This document shows, one piece after another, positions 1 to 10,216 of a stretch of DNA of 64,000 bases. The DNA comes from Balamuthia mandrillaris (lineage: Eukaryota > Discosea > Longamoebia > Balamuthiidae), in the NCBI GenBank assembly GCA_031835245.1, contig JAVKOQ010000234.1:18356-82355 (forward strand), written 5' to 3'. The notes under the pieces are model-generated. The model saw nothing but the letters and a program-made list of their open reading frames with translations, did no database searches and had not been told where the DNA came from. The position numbers were made by a program, and so were the translations under genes. Positions within the stretch are counted from its first letter, which is position 1. Every line of letters begins with the position of its first letter.

Positions 1-42
1 GAGAGACAGAGAGATAAGGGAGGGAGAAAAGGGGCTACGCAC

Positions 43-231
43 CCTTGCAGCCAACGCTCTGCCACAGGAAACAACTTGGCCAGGCGCAGCACCAGGAACG
101 TGATGGACAGTGTCCCCACAAACCTACCACCCAAGAGCTGTTTTTTTTTGAAACAATAACAAGATCATCAACAACAAAGCGAGAGAACAGACTAACGGAG
201 GACGCAACACAAAGCAAGCAGCACTCACCAT
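43..231 (-). CDS. 5' end of an unknown gene leaving the left edge (partial)
   Basis: A possible start codon at 231-229 is followed at once by a strong donor (GTGAGTG). A downstream acceptor after a short A-run would open an exon at 137-43 that ends at a GTGCGT donor, so the gene would continue off the left edge. The joined reading begins MLLGGRFVGTLSITFLVLR and then has a basic, Trp-containing stretch; the first 20 residues are hydrophobic and could be a membrane or mitochondrial leader. The first exon would hold only the ATG. No family is recognised. The position, divergent from ATG16, fits a bidirectional promoter. This call rests only on splice signals and the absence of stops. Confidence 0.35.
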
Positions 232-547
232 GATGCCGACAAATGGTGAAGCACACTTGGGGCACTTTTGGCTGCCTTTGCTTTTTTTTTTTTTGGGGGG
301 GGGGTTTTTGATTTCAGGCAGAAATCATAGGATTGGTCAGATCAGGAATTATTAATCTTGAATGACGTAAGCCTAAGAGCACAGCAAACAAGGGGCAAAG
401 AAGTAGCAGCAGCAGCAGCTACGCCACAGGAGGGGGAGACCAAGGAGACGAGTGACCTGCTTACTTACGGCCAAGCCGCACCGGTCCAGCCGCTGAAAAG
501 AAGAGGGGGAAAGAAAGGCCTGTTTGTGCAACTTTTCCTGGGGAAGG
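232..547. other. Divergent intergenic region upstream of ATG16
   Basis: About 316 bp between the start of the left-edge gene and the ATG16 start codon. It holds a T-run followed by a G-run near 281-305 and an upstream ATG at 358 whose frame is out of phase with ATG16. No promoter element was recognised. Confidence 0.4.
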
Positions 548-689
548 ATGGAAGTGGTAACGCCTTGTTTGCAAGGAGAATACAATGCCAACTGGAGGGA
601 GCACATAGTCGCCAGCCTCCAACAACGAAACTTGCTGCAGCGTACCTTCTTTCAGGAGTTGATCACACGACGTACGTTGCGTGCCCTCG

Positions 690-736
<47 letters not shown>

Positions 737-1926
737 CACCTTTCCTTTTTCATCTCATTTTCATTTTGCAATCCAGAGAATGGTTTGCTGGCGCGAGAAA
801 AGGTTCTAAATCACAAAACCAATTCTCTGGAGAGAGAGCTGCTGCGGCTGAGGCAAGAGAACGCTGAGCTTCAACACAAGACACAACACGAAGCCTCCTC
901 ACCTATTGCCATGTTCGTTTCGATCCTCACTTTTCTCCATGCTTCTGATTCTCTTCTGTTATGATTGTGTTGTGCCTTTTCTCTGTCTGTTTATCATGTT
1001 CTCTCTTTCTCTCTATTTGGGCTAACCGTACCCTGGTTGGGGATGTAAGAACAGCCCTGGTGGTTCTCCTTCTCCACCATCAAGAGGATCCTCTTCTTCA
1101 TCTTTGTCCAGTAGTTTCATGGGCGACCTTGATGCATTCAAGCTACAACAAGAACTGACAGAAAGCTACAAACGAAACTCTGAGAACGCCACCGAGTTGC
1201 TAAACCTCAATAAACAACTCAAAGAAACCACCGAGCTCTTGAAAGCCAGCAAAAGAGAGTACGCTTTCACTATCCTTTCTTGCTTTCCCGTTTGTTTTTT
1301 GTCTGTTGCTTTTTGCTTATTGCGTTTCATTCCATTATGCTTAACTCCTTCGCCTCAAGTGTTGAGAAATGGAAGGCAGAGCACGCTAACGAACAAGCAT
1401 TAACAGCCAAGTTGAGGGAGGAACTTCAAGACAAAGAGGCAGTTATCCAAGTCTTGAAGGACGAATTAGAGTCATTGCGGGTAGGATCCTGGCCGCTCTT
1501 GTAAACGTTTTCACTACTTAGCAAGCTTCTCTCTCCCTCTCACAGAGTGAATTAAGAAAGCATCAAGCGAAGCTTGCAGAATTAGAAGCAGAGAATCAAG
1601 ACCTGTTGGAGCGGTGGTTGAAAAAAGCGCAGGAAGAAGCTCACAAGGTTAATACTGCCAATGATTTTTACCAAGAAATGCTATTGGCCATGCAACAAAA
1701 CAAGTTATTACAAGACGCACAAGCCAGAATGCCTGAGGGAGGCCTTGCTGACCTCGCATCAAATTCTGGGTATTGTTTTGCTCTTAACTCACTCTCCTAT
1801 CTCTCTGTTTTCTGTCTCTCGCGTGCTTTTCTCCTTACTGTTGATGCAATAGGGGGAACGCAACAGTCACTGTGCCTAAGAAAGCCAAACTCAAAATTGT
1901 AAGTAGTCAAACTTGTCCCCTTTCTC

Positions 1927-1976
<50 letters not shown>

Positions 1977-3053
1977 TCCCTCCCAACATGCACTGGTAAT
2001 AACCCCTTATTGGCGTTGATGACAAGAAGGGACACAAAGCTGAAGTCAATTCGGTGGCCTTCAATTCTACTGGAAGCAGCCTGGTGACGGGGTCTACCGA
2101 TAAAACTGTTAGAGTATGGGACAGTGAAAAAGGCGGATTGCGGACAACACTCTCTGGAGCAGTGCAATCGGTAATGTCAGTGGGTTTCTCTCCTGACGAC
2201 AGCCTGGTGGTCGGCGCAAGCAATGACAATGCCACGCGAGTCTGGAGCATGGAGTATGGGCGCGTACGCCACACGCTGACCGGCCACATAGGCAAAGTCT
2301 TTAGTGCAACGTTCTCTGGGGACGGACAAAAGGTAGTGACTGGCAGCCATGACCGCACCATCAAGATATGGGACCTCAACAAAGGCTATTGCAGCCGTAC
2401 AATTTTTTGTTACTCGAGTTGCAATGACTTGGACCTCAGCAGCGATGGTAATCTTATATGCTCTGGCCATATGGACAAGAAGATACGTTTTTGGGACTCA
2501 AGGAGCGGGGATTGTGCTCATGAATTGCGAGAATCACACGCCAAACAAGTTACTGGAGTCTGCTTCTCGCCAGGCTCTACTTCAGTATTGACTGTATCGC
2601 GAGATAACACTCTGAAACTTGTTGACGCACGAACCTACCAGGTGGTTAACAGCTACCGTGCAGAACACTTTCATGTTGGGTCCAATTGGTATTGTCATGC
2701 TTCCCTTCTTTATACCCCCTCTTTTGTCTTGTGCCTGCTCGTCTAGTGTATCCTAAAGAAGTCTTTTCCTTCCTATTTTTACAAAAGGACGAGGGGCTGC
2801 TTCAGCCCCGATGGCAGTTTTGTAGCAGCGGGTTCAGCGCAGGGAGCCGTTTATGTGTGGAACACAGAGTCGGCTGCTTTAGAAATTATGCTGGAAGGGG
2901 AGCACTCGTACGTACTTTTTATTGTAATCCTTGTAAACATTGCACTCACTCGCTAGCATGAACAGGGGCGTGGTGCATTGTGTGGCATGGAGTCCCAGTG
3001 GTGAGGCACTCGCCAGTGTCTCTGCAGACCGTACTCTTGTTCTGTGGGCATGA
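548..3053 (+). CDS. ATG16: Autophagy protein ATG16 (coiled coil plus WD40)
   Basis: Nine exons: 548-671, 777-912, 1055-1258, 1360-1480, 1546-1769, 1853-1898, 2027-2688, 2788-2907, 2966-3053 (574 aa; human ATG16L1 is 607). Residues 1-45 carry the ATG5-binding helix (WREHIVASLQQRN, QRTFFQELI). Residues 45-270 are a charged coiled coil. From about 286 to the end lies a seven-bladed WD40 propeller very close to ATG16L1 (SGHMDKKIRFWDSRSGD, KVVTGSHDRTIKIWDL, final VSADRTLVLWA). ATG16 scaffolds the ATG12-ATG5 conjugate that directs lipidation of ATG8 on autophagic membranes. All exon phases are consistent. The second donor, GTTCGTTT, is atypical. The start is the first in-frame ATG before the conserved helix. 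The acceptor of exon 7 could be 3 nt further on. Confidence 0.95.
697..734 (+). repeat. (CT)n microsatellite in ATG16 intron 1
   Basis: About 19 CT units inside intron 672-776, with CT on the coding strand and about 40 nt before the acceptor. Confidence 0.95.
1923..1974 (+). repeat. (CT)n microsatellite in ATG16 intron 6
   Basis: About 25 CT units with one CC interruption, within intron 1899-2026. CT is on the coding strand. Confidence 0.95.
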
Positions 3054-3143
3054 TGAACAGCTGGTATAGCGAGGACGAAAGGTCACCTGTGTTTTTTTTC
3101 GATTTTGTACAAAATGTGAAGAAGATTCTATCGACATAATTTC

Positions 3144-3149
3144 AATAAA
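3144..3149 (+). promoter_or_regulatory. Putative poly(A) signal of ATG16
   Basis: AATAAA lies 91 nt after the ATG16 stop codon in AT-rich sequence. Confidence 0.5.
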
Positions 3150-3226
3150 TATTATCAGACATATTTATTGGCGACGAAAGCTTTTCCCGCCATTTTTGAG
3201 AAAGAAAGCAAAACAAAAAGGCAGGC

Positions 3227-3228
<2 letters not shown>

Positions 3229-3279
<51 letters not shown>
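3229..3279 (+). repeat. (GA)n microsatellite directly before the HAUS4 start codon
   Basis: About 24 GA units end 1-2 nt before the ATG at 3281, so the repeat forms the end of the 5' leader. GA is on the coding strand, opposite to the intronic repeats. Confidence 0.95.
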
Positions 3280-3280
<1 letters not shown>

Positions 3281-3283
<3 letters not shown>

Positions 3284-4881
3284 GACGAAGGTGCGAGCAA
3301 CAACGGGGTAGCGGAGCGCCGTTATGATAACATGAGCGAACAAGAAGAGGAGGGTGCGAACGAGCAAAGAGCGGCTCTTCCGTCCGTAGGGTTACCCTTG
3401 GCGGCACCTACTCTCCCACCAAACTGTCCCCAGTTCCGGCAGCTGTTGCAAAAGCTGGCTCGGGGATACTTGAACAAAGATGGGGTAACACTTGAGAAAG
3501 CTGAACGTCTAGAGAAGGTTTGATTCATTGCTTTTCAGCGTACAAGAACTTCTGTCTCACCACGGCTCACTTGCTCTCAAGGCCAAAGCAGCCCTAAACA
3601 GAGAAAAGGAGCGTTATGTACAAAACCTGTTGCTATGGCAAACGCTCAAAGACATATTGTTGGAAAACAAAGCAAGGGCCTTTCAGTCGGCTCCACCAAA
3701 ACAGTTGCGAGTCTTTGAAGCGCTGAACCGGACGCTGGTAGCTGGTGAAGTCAGCTCGGTTGGCCAGCGCGGGGGACCTGTTTTGGGCGTCTGCAAAGAT
3801 GACCTCAAAGAACATCTCCAACAAACGTGCAGTATTAACCTCTCAACAGACGAGAAGCAGCGGTACAAGTTTTCCAGGTTCATAGTGCCACTGTTGGAAA
3901 CCGAACTGCGGAAACGATGCACACAATTAGCCACCTACTACCAACTTGACAAAGGTATCCATTCCCTGAGCAGTGTTTGCCGTTGTAGTTCATGGATTGT
4001 GACGTGTTGTGGTTGCTTGGAACGAACAGTTCATTCTCTAAACTTTCCTCTTTTCCAAAACACATGAAGACCAAGGAGAGGAATCGCATCAATCCCAGGA
4101 AGCAGTTTCACTGCACTTGATAGTAGGGAGAGATATGGCCGACTTGCTGGCCCACAAACAACGGCTTGGAGCACAGCAGACGGAAGTGGAGAAGCTTTTT
4201 TGGAAGTACTACAAGGTGCTGCAAAAGACGTTGGCTGTATTGGTGCAACTGATAGATCATCACCGCAACAAGCAAGCCTTTGCCCAAAGCGAAGTCACTG
4301 GCAAGTGGCTGCAAGCCAGCTGCAAGACCATGCTCTTGAAACTCAGGTACGTTCCTCAACCTCGTGCAGTGTTTTTTGGAGGAAACAGAGGTATCGCCAC
4401 TGTTAAAAACCAAAAAAAAAAAAAAAAATAAGAAGGAAAACGAGATAAAAGAGGAAGAGCTTTGCGAACGAAAGATTAATATTAATCGGTGGCTTATATC
4501 TTATCCCATTTATCAAACAACACAAAACAAAAAAATTAGTGTTTTGAAGAACCAAATCCTGCTGGATACCTATTCCTCTAAGGAGCGAATATCTGCTTTG
4601 TCATTCATCAGGTAAGTCAAAACTTTTTTTACCATCTTTAGTTTTCTCTGCTTGGCCGAGGACACTCATTTTTCGTCATGCTGTGATACATACATCTCAG
4701 AGATCGGCTGAACGAGGAACTCACAGCATCTACGCTCCGGTTGGACCAAGCCGCTGCCCAAAAGAGGCGCTACGAGGGGGTTGGCTTTGGGTTCAAAAGG
4801 TTAGTGCTGGAATACGCCAATCTGTCGCAAGCGTTAGCGGACAAGGAGTGGGCGTTAGCACAACTGAAGGAATCCTCTTGA
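3281..4881 (+). CDS. HAUS4: Augmin complex subunit HAUS4
   Basis: Five exons: 3281-about 3506/3517, about 3540-3954, 4070-4346, 4540-4611, 4701-4881 (about 390 aa; human HAUS4 is 363). Matches to human HAUS4 run in order: a PPNCPQF...LLQKL start, LRKRCTQLATYYQ (human KKKCFTLLCYYD), MLLKLSVLKNQILLDTY, SFIRDRLNEEL, and a C-terminal YEGVGFGFKRLVLEY / DKEWALAQL block. Augmin recruits gamma-tubulin to existing microtubules in the spindle. The protein is almost entirely helical. The first exon junction does not resolve: splicing 3517 to 3539 looks natural but breaks the frame by one base (see findings). The other junctions keep phase. Confidence 0.85.
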
Positions 4882-5620
4882 GCTCCTCTCTTGTCCAATG
4901 TTAGATAAAATGGCTTGCTTTTCCTTTTGGTGGTCTGCCAGCGCCCCCATATATGATAACGTCATTTTTCCGCTGCCGCTCTCCACTGCGTGGAATTGGC
5001 TGAAAACAGAGGACCGTAGGGCGATGACGTCCTTTCCTGTTGGACACCATTTGGCCGTGCCCGCAAGGGGCAGGACATCTGTGATCTGCAAAAATAAAAA
5101 ACAGGACGCTGAATAGGTAAGCGCAGGTCAAAAAAAGGATTTCGTGAAAGATAAGAAAAGGAAGTGCGCCCGGAATCGACGGCTCCGTTACCTCGATTCC
5201 CCGAAGTGCCAGATAAGCGCAACCGCAATCATCAACTCCAAACGCCATTGACGGGAAAGCTGCTCATAAATATTATGGCCACCGTTATCTTGCACTGGTT
5301 ACCGGTGGTTGGCAATTCCTACACTAATCTCCGCCAATGCAGCCCATAGGTCGAACCAACCAGTTATTTCCTGCCCTTATCTTCCGAAACTTTCAAATTC
5401 TTTATTTTTGGAGAGAGAAGACGAAGGCAACGCACCTTTTCCCCTTGCTCCCTGTCAGCTGGAAGCAGCTTTCTTTTTTAGGCGAAGCAGAGAGTGGTTC
5501 CCTGCTACCTGCTTTGCCTGAAGGAATAGCTGCAAACGAACCAAAAAAAAAATTCGAGCTTGTGGTATAACCTCAGTACGTTAAATAGCAAGCAATCTTG
5601 CCCCACCATTCGTCCCCACG
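4882..5620. other. Intergenic region between HAUS4 and the GATA factor
   Basis: About 740 bp on which open frames of 60-115 codons exist on both strands, but none shows splice structure or family resemblance. Nothing else recognised. Confidence 0.5.
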
Positions 5621-7039
5621 ATGTTGCACCTGCTGTCTCAATGTGCTACCAGCGAGGTGGTTGACCGCCCGCTTCCTTGGCTCCCGAAGACCTCTTCCAC
5701 TACCACAACAACGACTGCAGCTACTCATCTACCATCCCTTCAGGAGAACTTCCCTGTGGCTGTTGTTGCGCAATCCCTCCTATCTTCACAACAACCGACA
5801 GCAGATCTTGCAGCCGAGGCTTGGCATCAGGTACATGATCCTTTTTTTTTTCCCTTCGCGTGCATGAAATCCCTCGATCCAAACCTCCCCTCCATGGAGA
5901 TGGCTGTTTTATCATTGTTATCGATGTCCCATCTAACTATCCACTTATTCATTTTTATTATCTTTGTTTTTATTTATTTTTCTTTTAAATCTCTTAGGTC
6001 TGCCACAGTAGCATCAGCCTGTCTCGTGTAATCGGGGAGGTCGGTGAGCCTGCCCAATTGGAAAGCTTTCACCTCTTTTCGCTCCACGACTCTGCGATGA
6101 AGTTAATCAGCGCGTTGCAGGTGCTGCAACGGGTACCTATCCGTTGCTCCTCTTCCTTTTCTCAACCCCCTCCCCCCTCTCTCTTCTACGACAACAACTT
6201 GTCCACAACAACTCGGCTTTTGCTTGGGCTGCCATCCACCATCCATCCTTCTCGTCCCGCGTTCGGTTGCCCTGACTGACCATGGTCCTTTATTTTTTGT
6301 TTGATGGGGGCAACAGGAGCAAGAGGTCAGGCATCGGTTACCTTTGAGACAACCAGAAAGAAGCGGAAGCGGGAGCAGCAGCAGCAGCGGTGAAGGAGAG
6401 ATGCAGCTTCGAGGTTTCGAACCGCAGGAGGAACCCAAGAGGCCTTCTCGAAAGAAGTCCAGCCCACAAGTGGCCTACATTCCACCGGCCATTCCGGACC
6501 CTCCTCTGCAACGACCCTTGGCCATTCTGCGGCGAAAGCGCAGAAAGAAGGGCAGCTCGGAACCGGATACGCCCTCCTCTGACTCACCTGAAAGCTCTTC
6601 TCGTTCTCCGAATGGCTCGCCACCCGTGGAGGCGTCTGATGAGGAGCACTGTCCAAAAGAAATCCCGGGTCCCGTTCGTAAAATCAAAAAACGAAAGGTA
6701 CGCACATCCCTGTCATTCTATTTTTGTCATCGTGCTTGGGAGCTAACAACCATTTGCTTGTTGTCAGTCCCGAAAGAAGACAGAAGCTCCTCCACCAACT
6801 GAACAATATTGTCATGCTTGCGGCATTACACAAACTCCAGGTTAGTACAGTTCGCGTATTATGAATACCATTTGATTTAACCAACACTGGAACCTCCCAA
6901 AGAATGGCGGCGGGGACCGGACAAGCAGCTGAGTTTGTGCAATGCATGTGGCCTTCACTTCGCGAAGATTTTAAAGCGAGAGAAGATGCTAGACGTAAAG
7001 CCACCGACGAAATGCTCTGTAAATATGCTCCTCAATTGA
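5621..7039 (+). CDS. GATA-type zinc-finger transcription factor
   Basis: Five exons: 5621-5830, 5998-6132, 6317-6697, 6768-6840, 6903-7039 (311 aa). The single GATA finger lies at the C-terminus, split by the last intron: CHACGITQTPEWRRGPD then SLCNACGLHFAK, i.e. Cys-x2-Cys-x18-Cys-x2-Cys with the usual Trp and NACG. The middle third is basic and Ser/Pro-rich (RKRRKKG, KKRK), giving possible nuclear localisation signals. Such factors bind (A/T)GATA(A/G) in nuclear DNA. Only six residues follow the last basic patch if translation stops at 7039. A donor-like GTAAAT at 7017 could instead splice to an acceptor near 7212 and end at about 7276, replacing the tail with about 20 other residues. Confidence 0.85.
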
Positions 7040-7386
7040 GTTGGTGCACACCGTGTTTGGCTTATGCAGCCAGCTTCTTCATCCTTGCTTCGTTGTACAC
7101 TGTTGTTTATTTTTTTTTCTCCAATTCAAATCTACCTATTTATTATAAGGATGAGTACCTTCTTGTATGTAACTAAAAGTTCGACTTCTTTGTGTCTTCC
7201 ATCGAGTGAACAGGAAATGAGCCAAGGGGCTCTGCGAAGGAACTGCCTCCAGGACCTCTATAGCTGCTGGAGGTAAGGATGTTACATGTGTATTACCTGC
7301 CAGTTCCTCTGCCGTTGCACTCCTGTTTGTCCAATGTTATCAGAATAATAATGCAAAAAGAAAAGCGAGGCCAAGGCCAGAAGTCT

Positions 7387-9332
7387 TCACCTTTGCATGG
7401 CTGATGTCAACTCATTTAACACACAACAGAAAACTTTGGGGTCTTCTTGTTCCAACTCTTCAAAGGCTTGTTGAAGCTTTGTGAGGGCACTCCTTGTACC
7501 ATCATCCTTGCCTAGTTTCTTGAGTTCCTGCCGAAAATAGGTTAGATAACCTTCCCCAGCGAAGAGGAATTGTGTTTCATACCTTGGCGAGGGAGGGCGT
7601 TACCACCCTCTGGCAAAGGGTTGGCGACGTATTTGCTTTGTCTTCCTTTGGTTCTTCTGCTTTGTTAGGTTCTTGTGGTGGTGGTTGCTGTACTTGAAGC
7701 TGAGGCGGCGGTATTTGTTCTGGTTGGTATTGGTGCTGTTGTTCTTGTTTGTCATCTGTGCTTTGATTTGGCTGGGTTGTAACTTCTTTCTCTTGCACCA
7801 CAACTTGCAGGTGTGTTGTGTTGGAGCTGGGCGGCTCCGCTCTTGTTGTCGCTGTTGGTTCCCTGGGAGAGGTAGGTACAGAGCGCCCATGGGGTGGATG
7901 CGCTAGGGTCATTCGTGTCTCGGAGCTTCGAGCATGTCTTTCCATGCGGGGACTAGTATCTGGAGATAACGCTGTTTTAGATCTCGGTCTTTTCCGCAAT
8001 GTTGGTGATAACTCCTTGCTGTGTTCTCCGTTTTCTTTGTCTTTCTTGCGCTCTTGTTCCTTGTTTCCGTCCTTTGTTGAACTCTCTTTGTCTTCGTCGG
8101 CATCCTCTTTGTTTATTTTTCGATCTTTGTCCTCTGATTTCTCCCCTTCTTTTTCTTTGCCTTTTTCCTTTGTCTCCTTTTGTTCTTGTTCTTTTGGCTT
8201 ATCCTTATCGTTGTCCCTTCCCTGGTCCCTCTCAGTTCTATTGCCTCTTTCCACCTCTTTCCGCCTTTCCTCTTTTTCCTTCTCTCTTTCTCTGTCTACT
8301 TGTTCTCTTAGTATCTCCTCTTCTCTTTCCTTATCCCTCCCTCTTTCAGCAGAATCCACCCTTAAGCTGTACCGTCGTTCCCTCGAGGATTTACCTACGG
8401 TGTTCTCCCTATCCCTACTCCTCGATCTCCTTTTCTCGCTATCTCCTTTCTCCTTTGCACTCGCGGAACTTGCCGCTCCCTCTGGCTCTTCCTTGGGTTC
8501 TTTCGGGCCGTCCTTATTGGTTCCTTCCCTAGTCCCATTGTAGGTTACATATATGAGCTCATTGAGCCTCTCTCTGTCTCTCTCTGTCTCTCTCTGTCTC
8601 TCTCTCTCTCTCTGTCTCTCTCTGTCTCTCTCTCTCTCCTTTCTCCCTCTCCACTTTCGCTCCCTCTCCTTCTTTCACTCCAGTTAAGCGATTAACTTAC
8701 CCTGACGATTCCAGCTCGTTTTTTCTCCAATGGTCCCAAGCTTCCTTCATATCCAAAAGATGATCCCGTTTTTTCGAGTGGCGAATAAAAGGGTGTCGCA
8801 ACAATGCCCTAACACTTGGTCTCTGTAGAAGATTACAATAGGTTGAAAATGATTATGAATTGCACTAGGACGTTCTCTTGGAGGAGGAAAACGGTACCTC
8901 CAGGGGGTCTTTATTTAAGCATGCAACCACAAAGTCCTTGAACTCACGCGAGAAATCGCCGTGAAGACGAGGTGCCTCCTCCTTCACGATGTTATTTAGA
9001 AGAGTTTTGCCACTCTCCGATGCTCTAGGAGGCTCTCCAGTCGCAAGCTCTATTGCTGTTATACCTAGACTCCAAACATCAGCTTTGTCTGTGTATCCCT
9101 GTCCGGTCAACACTGTGCCAAGAGTTAGCATTTGCTCGTTTAGACAGATTGACACAGGCCGCTTACCTTCTGGAGCGATATAATGCAATGAACTTACATA
9201 CGTATAGTTGTGTTTCTTTTCTCCTGCTTCATGCCGACCAGCCACTCCCACGTTTATCAGTTTTATGCGGCTGGAACAATGGACCAAGCTTGCCGCTATT
9301 TGTTTGTATACGGAAAAGTAAGAACCAGAGAA

Positions 9333-9373
<41 letters not shown>

Positions 9374-9998
9374 CGATGTGGCAATACCCTTCAGATTTCT
9401 GTGCATGATGTTGAAACTGTGCATCTCCTTCAGGCCTCTTAGGGTTTCTCTCAGAATGATCGCGATATATGCTTCTCCAATGTTTCCAAGCTTAAGCTGT
9501 GACTTTACTTTAGCAACTACTATAGAGGAGGGAAGCAGATAAACGTACCTGTTCATGAAGAGAAACACCATCCACATGATCCCTTACGATCCACAAGTGA
9601 TCGTCTGAGCTGTTTACAAAAGACTTGCGATAGCTTGGCAGGTAGGCCAAATTGGGGGTCTGAGAGAGAAACGTCACCAGCTTTTGAATATCTTTCTGCG
9701 AATCATCGGTTTCCTGCAAGTTGATGACATATACGGCGACCTCACCGCCAGTTGAGTGATCCAACCTTTGTAGACGTACAATTTAGCTTGGGGACAAAGA
9801 GAAGATAGTAGGAGAAAAAAAAAACACTCGATACCCTCGATAAACATTGCCGCAGCGCTCTTGTACCAGCAGCTCTTTAAGTTGGTACCTCTGCCCGTCT
9901 GAATCCTACAAGGCAGAACAAAGGGTAAACATTCAAAACTTGAACAACGCAAGAAACTTCAGGAAACTGACCATGACAGAACCGCCTTCTTCTCCCAT
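7387..9998 (-). CDS. STE20/GCK-like pseudokinase with long charged tail
   Basis: Eight exons (+ coordinates, read downward): 9998-9972, 9905-9835, 9765-9549, 9502-9388, 9295-8898, 8822-8701, 8528-7583, 7527-7387 (678 aa). Residues 10-316 have the fold pattern of STE20/germinal-centre kinases: the C-lobe reads GYTDKADVWSLGITAIELA, then GEPP and LLRHPFIRHSKKR. Every catalytic position is changed. The Gly loop is QERCGN, VAVK is VAVY, the alpha-C Glu is absent (IQKLV), HRD is HRN, and DFG is NVG. Residues 320-632 are a Lys/Glu/Arg-rich then Ser/Pro/Gln-rich segment, followed by a short helical end (LTKLQQAFEELEQED). In exon 5 a 54-nt in-frame piece between APEGKRP and GYTDK may be an intron. A scaffold or allosteric role is inferred, as for STRAD. 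The next gene upstream is an active-looking kinase. Confidence 0.85.
8566..8640 (+). repeat. Interrupted (CT)n/CTCTGT repeat in a pseudokinase intron
   Basis: Lies in intron 8529-8700 of the minus-strand pseudokinase. CT is on the plus strand, so the transcript reads GA with GACA interruptions. This is one of only two intronic repeats with that polarity. Confidence 0.9.
9336..9369 (-). repeat. (CT)n microsatellite in a pseudokinase intron
   Basis: GA on the plus strand, so CT in the transcript of the minus-strand gene, within intron 9296-9387. Confidence 0.95.
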
Positions 9999-10157
9999 TC
10001 TGTTGTTGGGCAGGGCTGGGTCCTATTGTTGATTTGTGGTCCTCTGCCTTCACGCCCTTTTTTTTTTTGGGTGGAGTTTTGTTGTTGTGTGGAGAGACAC
10101 AACAACCCCTCGAGCAGGCATTTTTATTTATTTAAGATTTGAACTATACATCACGAC

Positions 10158-10160
<3 letters not shown>

Positions 10161-10195
<35 letters not shown>
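10161..10195 (-). repeat. (GA)n microsatellite between the two kinase genes
   Basis: It lies 22 nt after the stop of the CaMKK-like gene and 163 nt before the pseudokinase start. It reads CT in the direction of both genes. Confidence 0.95.
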
Positions 10196-10197
<2 letters not shown>

Positions 10198-10216
10198 ATG
10201 CAAAGGAGAGAAAGCC

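Noticed and set aside
358-867. 169-codon open frame starting with an ATG upstream of ATG16
   Set aside because: It overlaps ATG16 exon 1 and the CT repeat in another frame, and its composition is repeat-driven; kept only as a possible upstream ATG.
7818-8543. 241-codon Leu/Ser-rich frame on the plus strand
   Set aside because: Antisense shadow of the Lys/Glu-rich tail of the pseudokinase.
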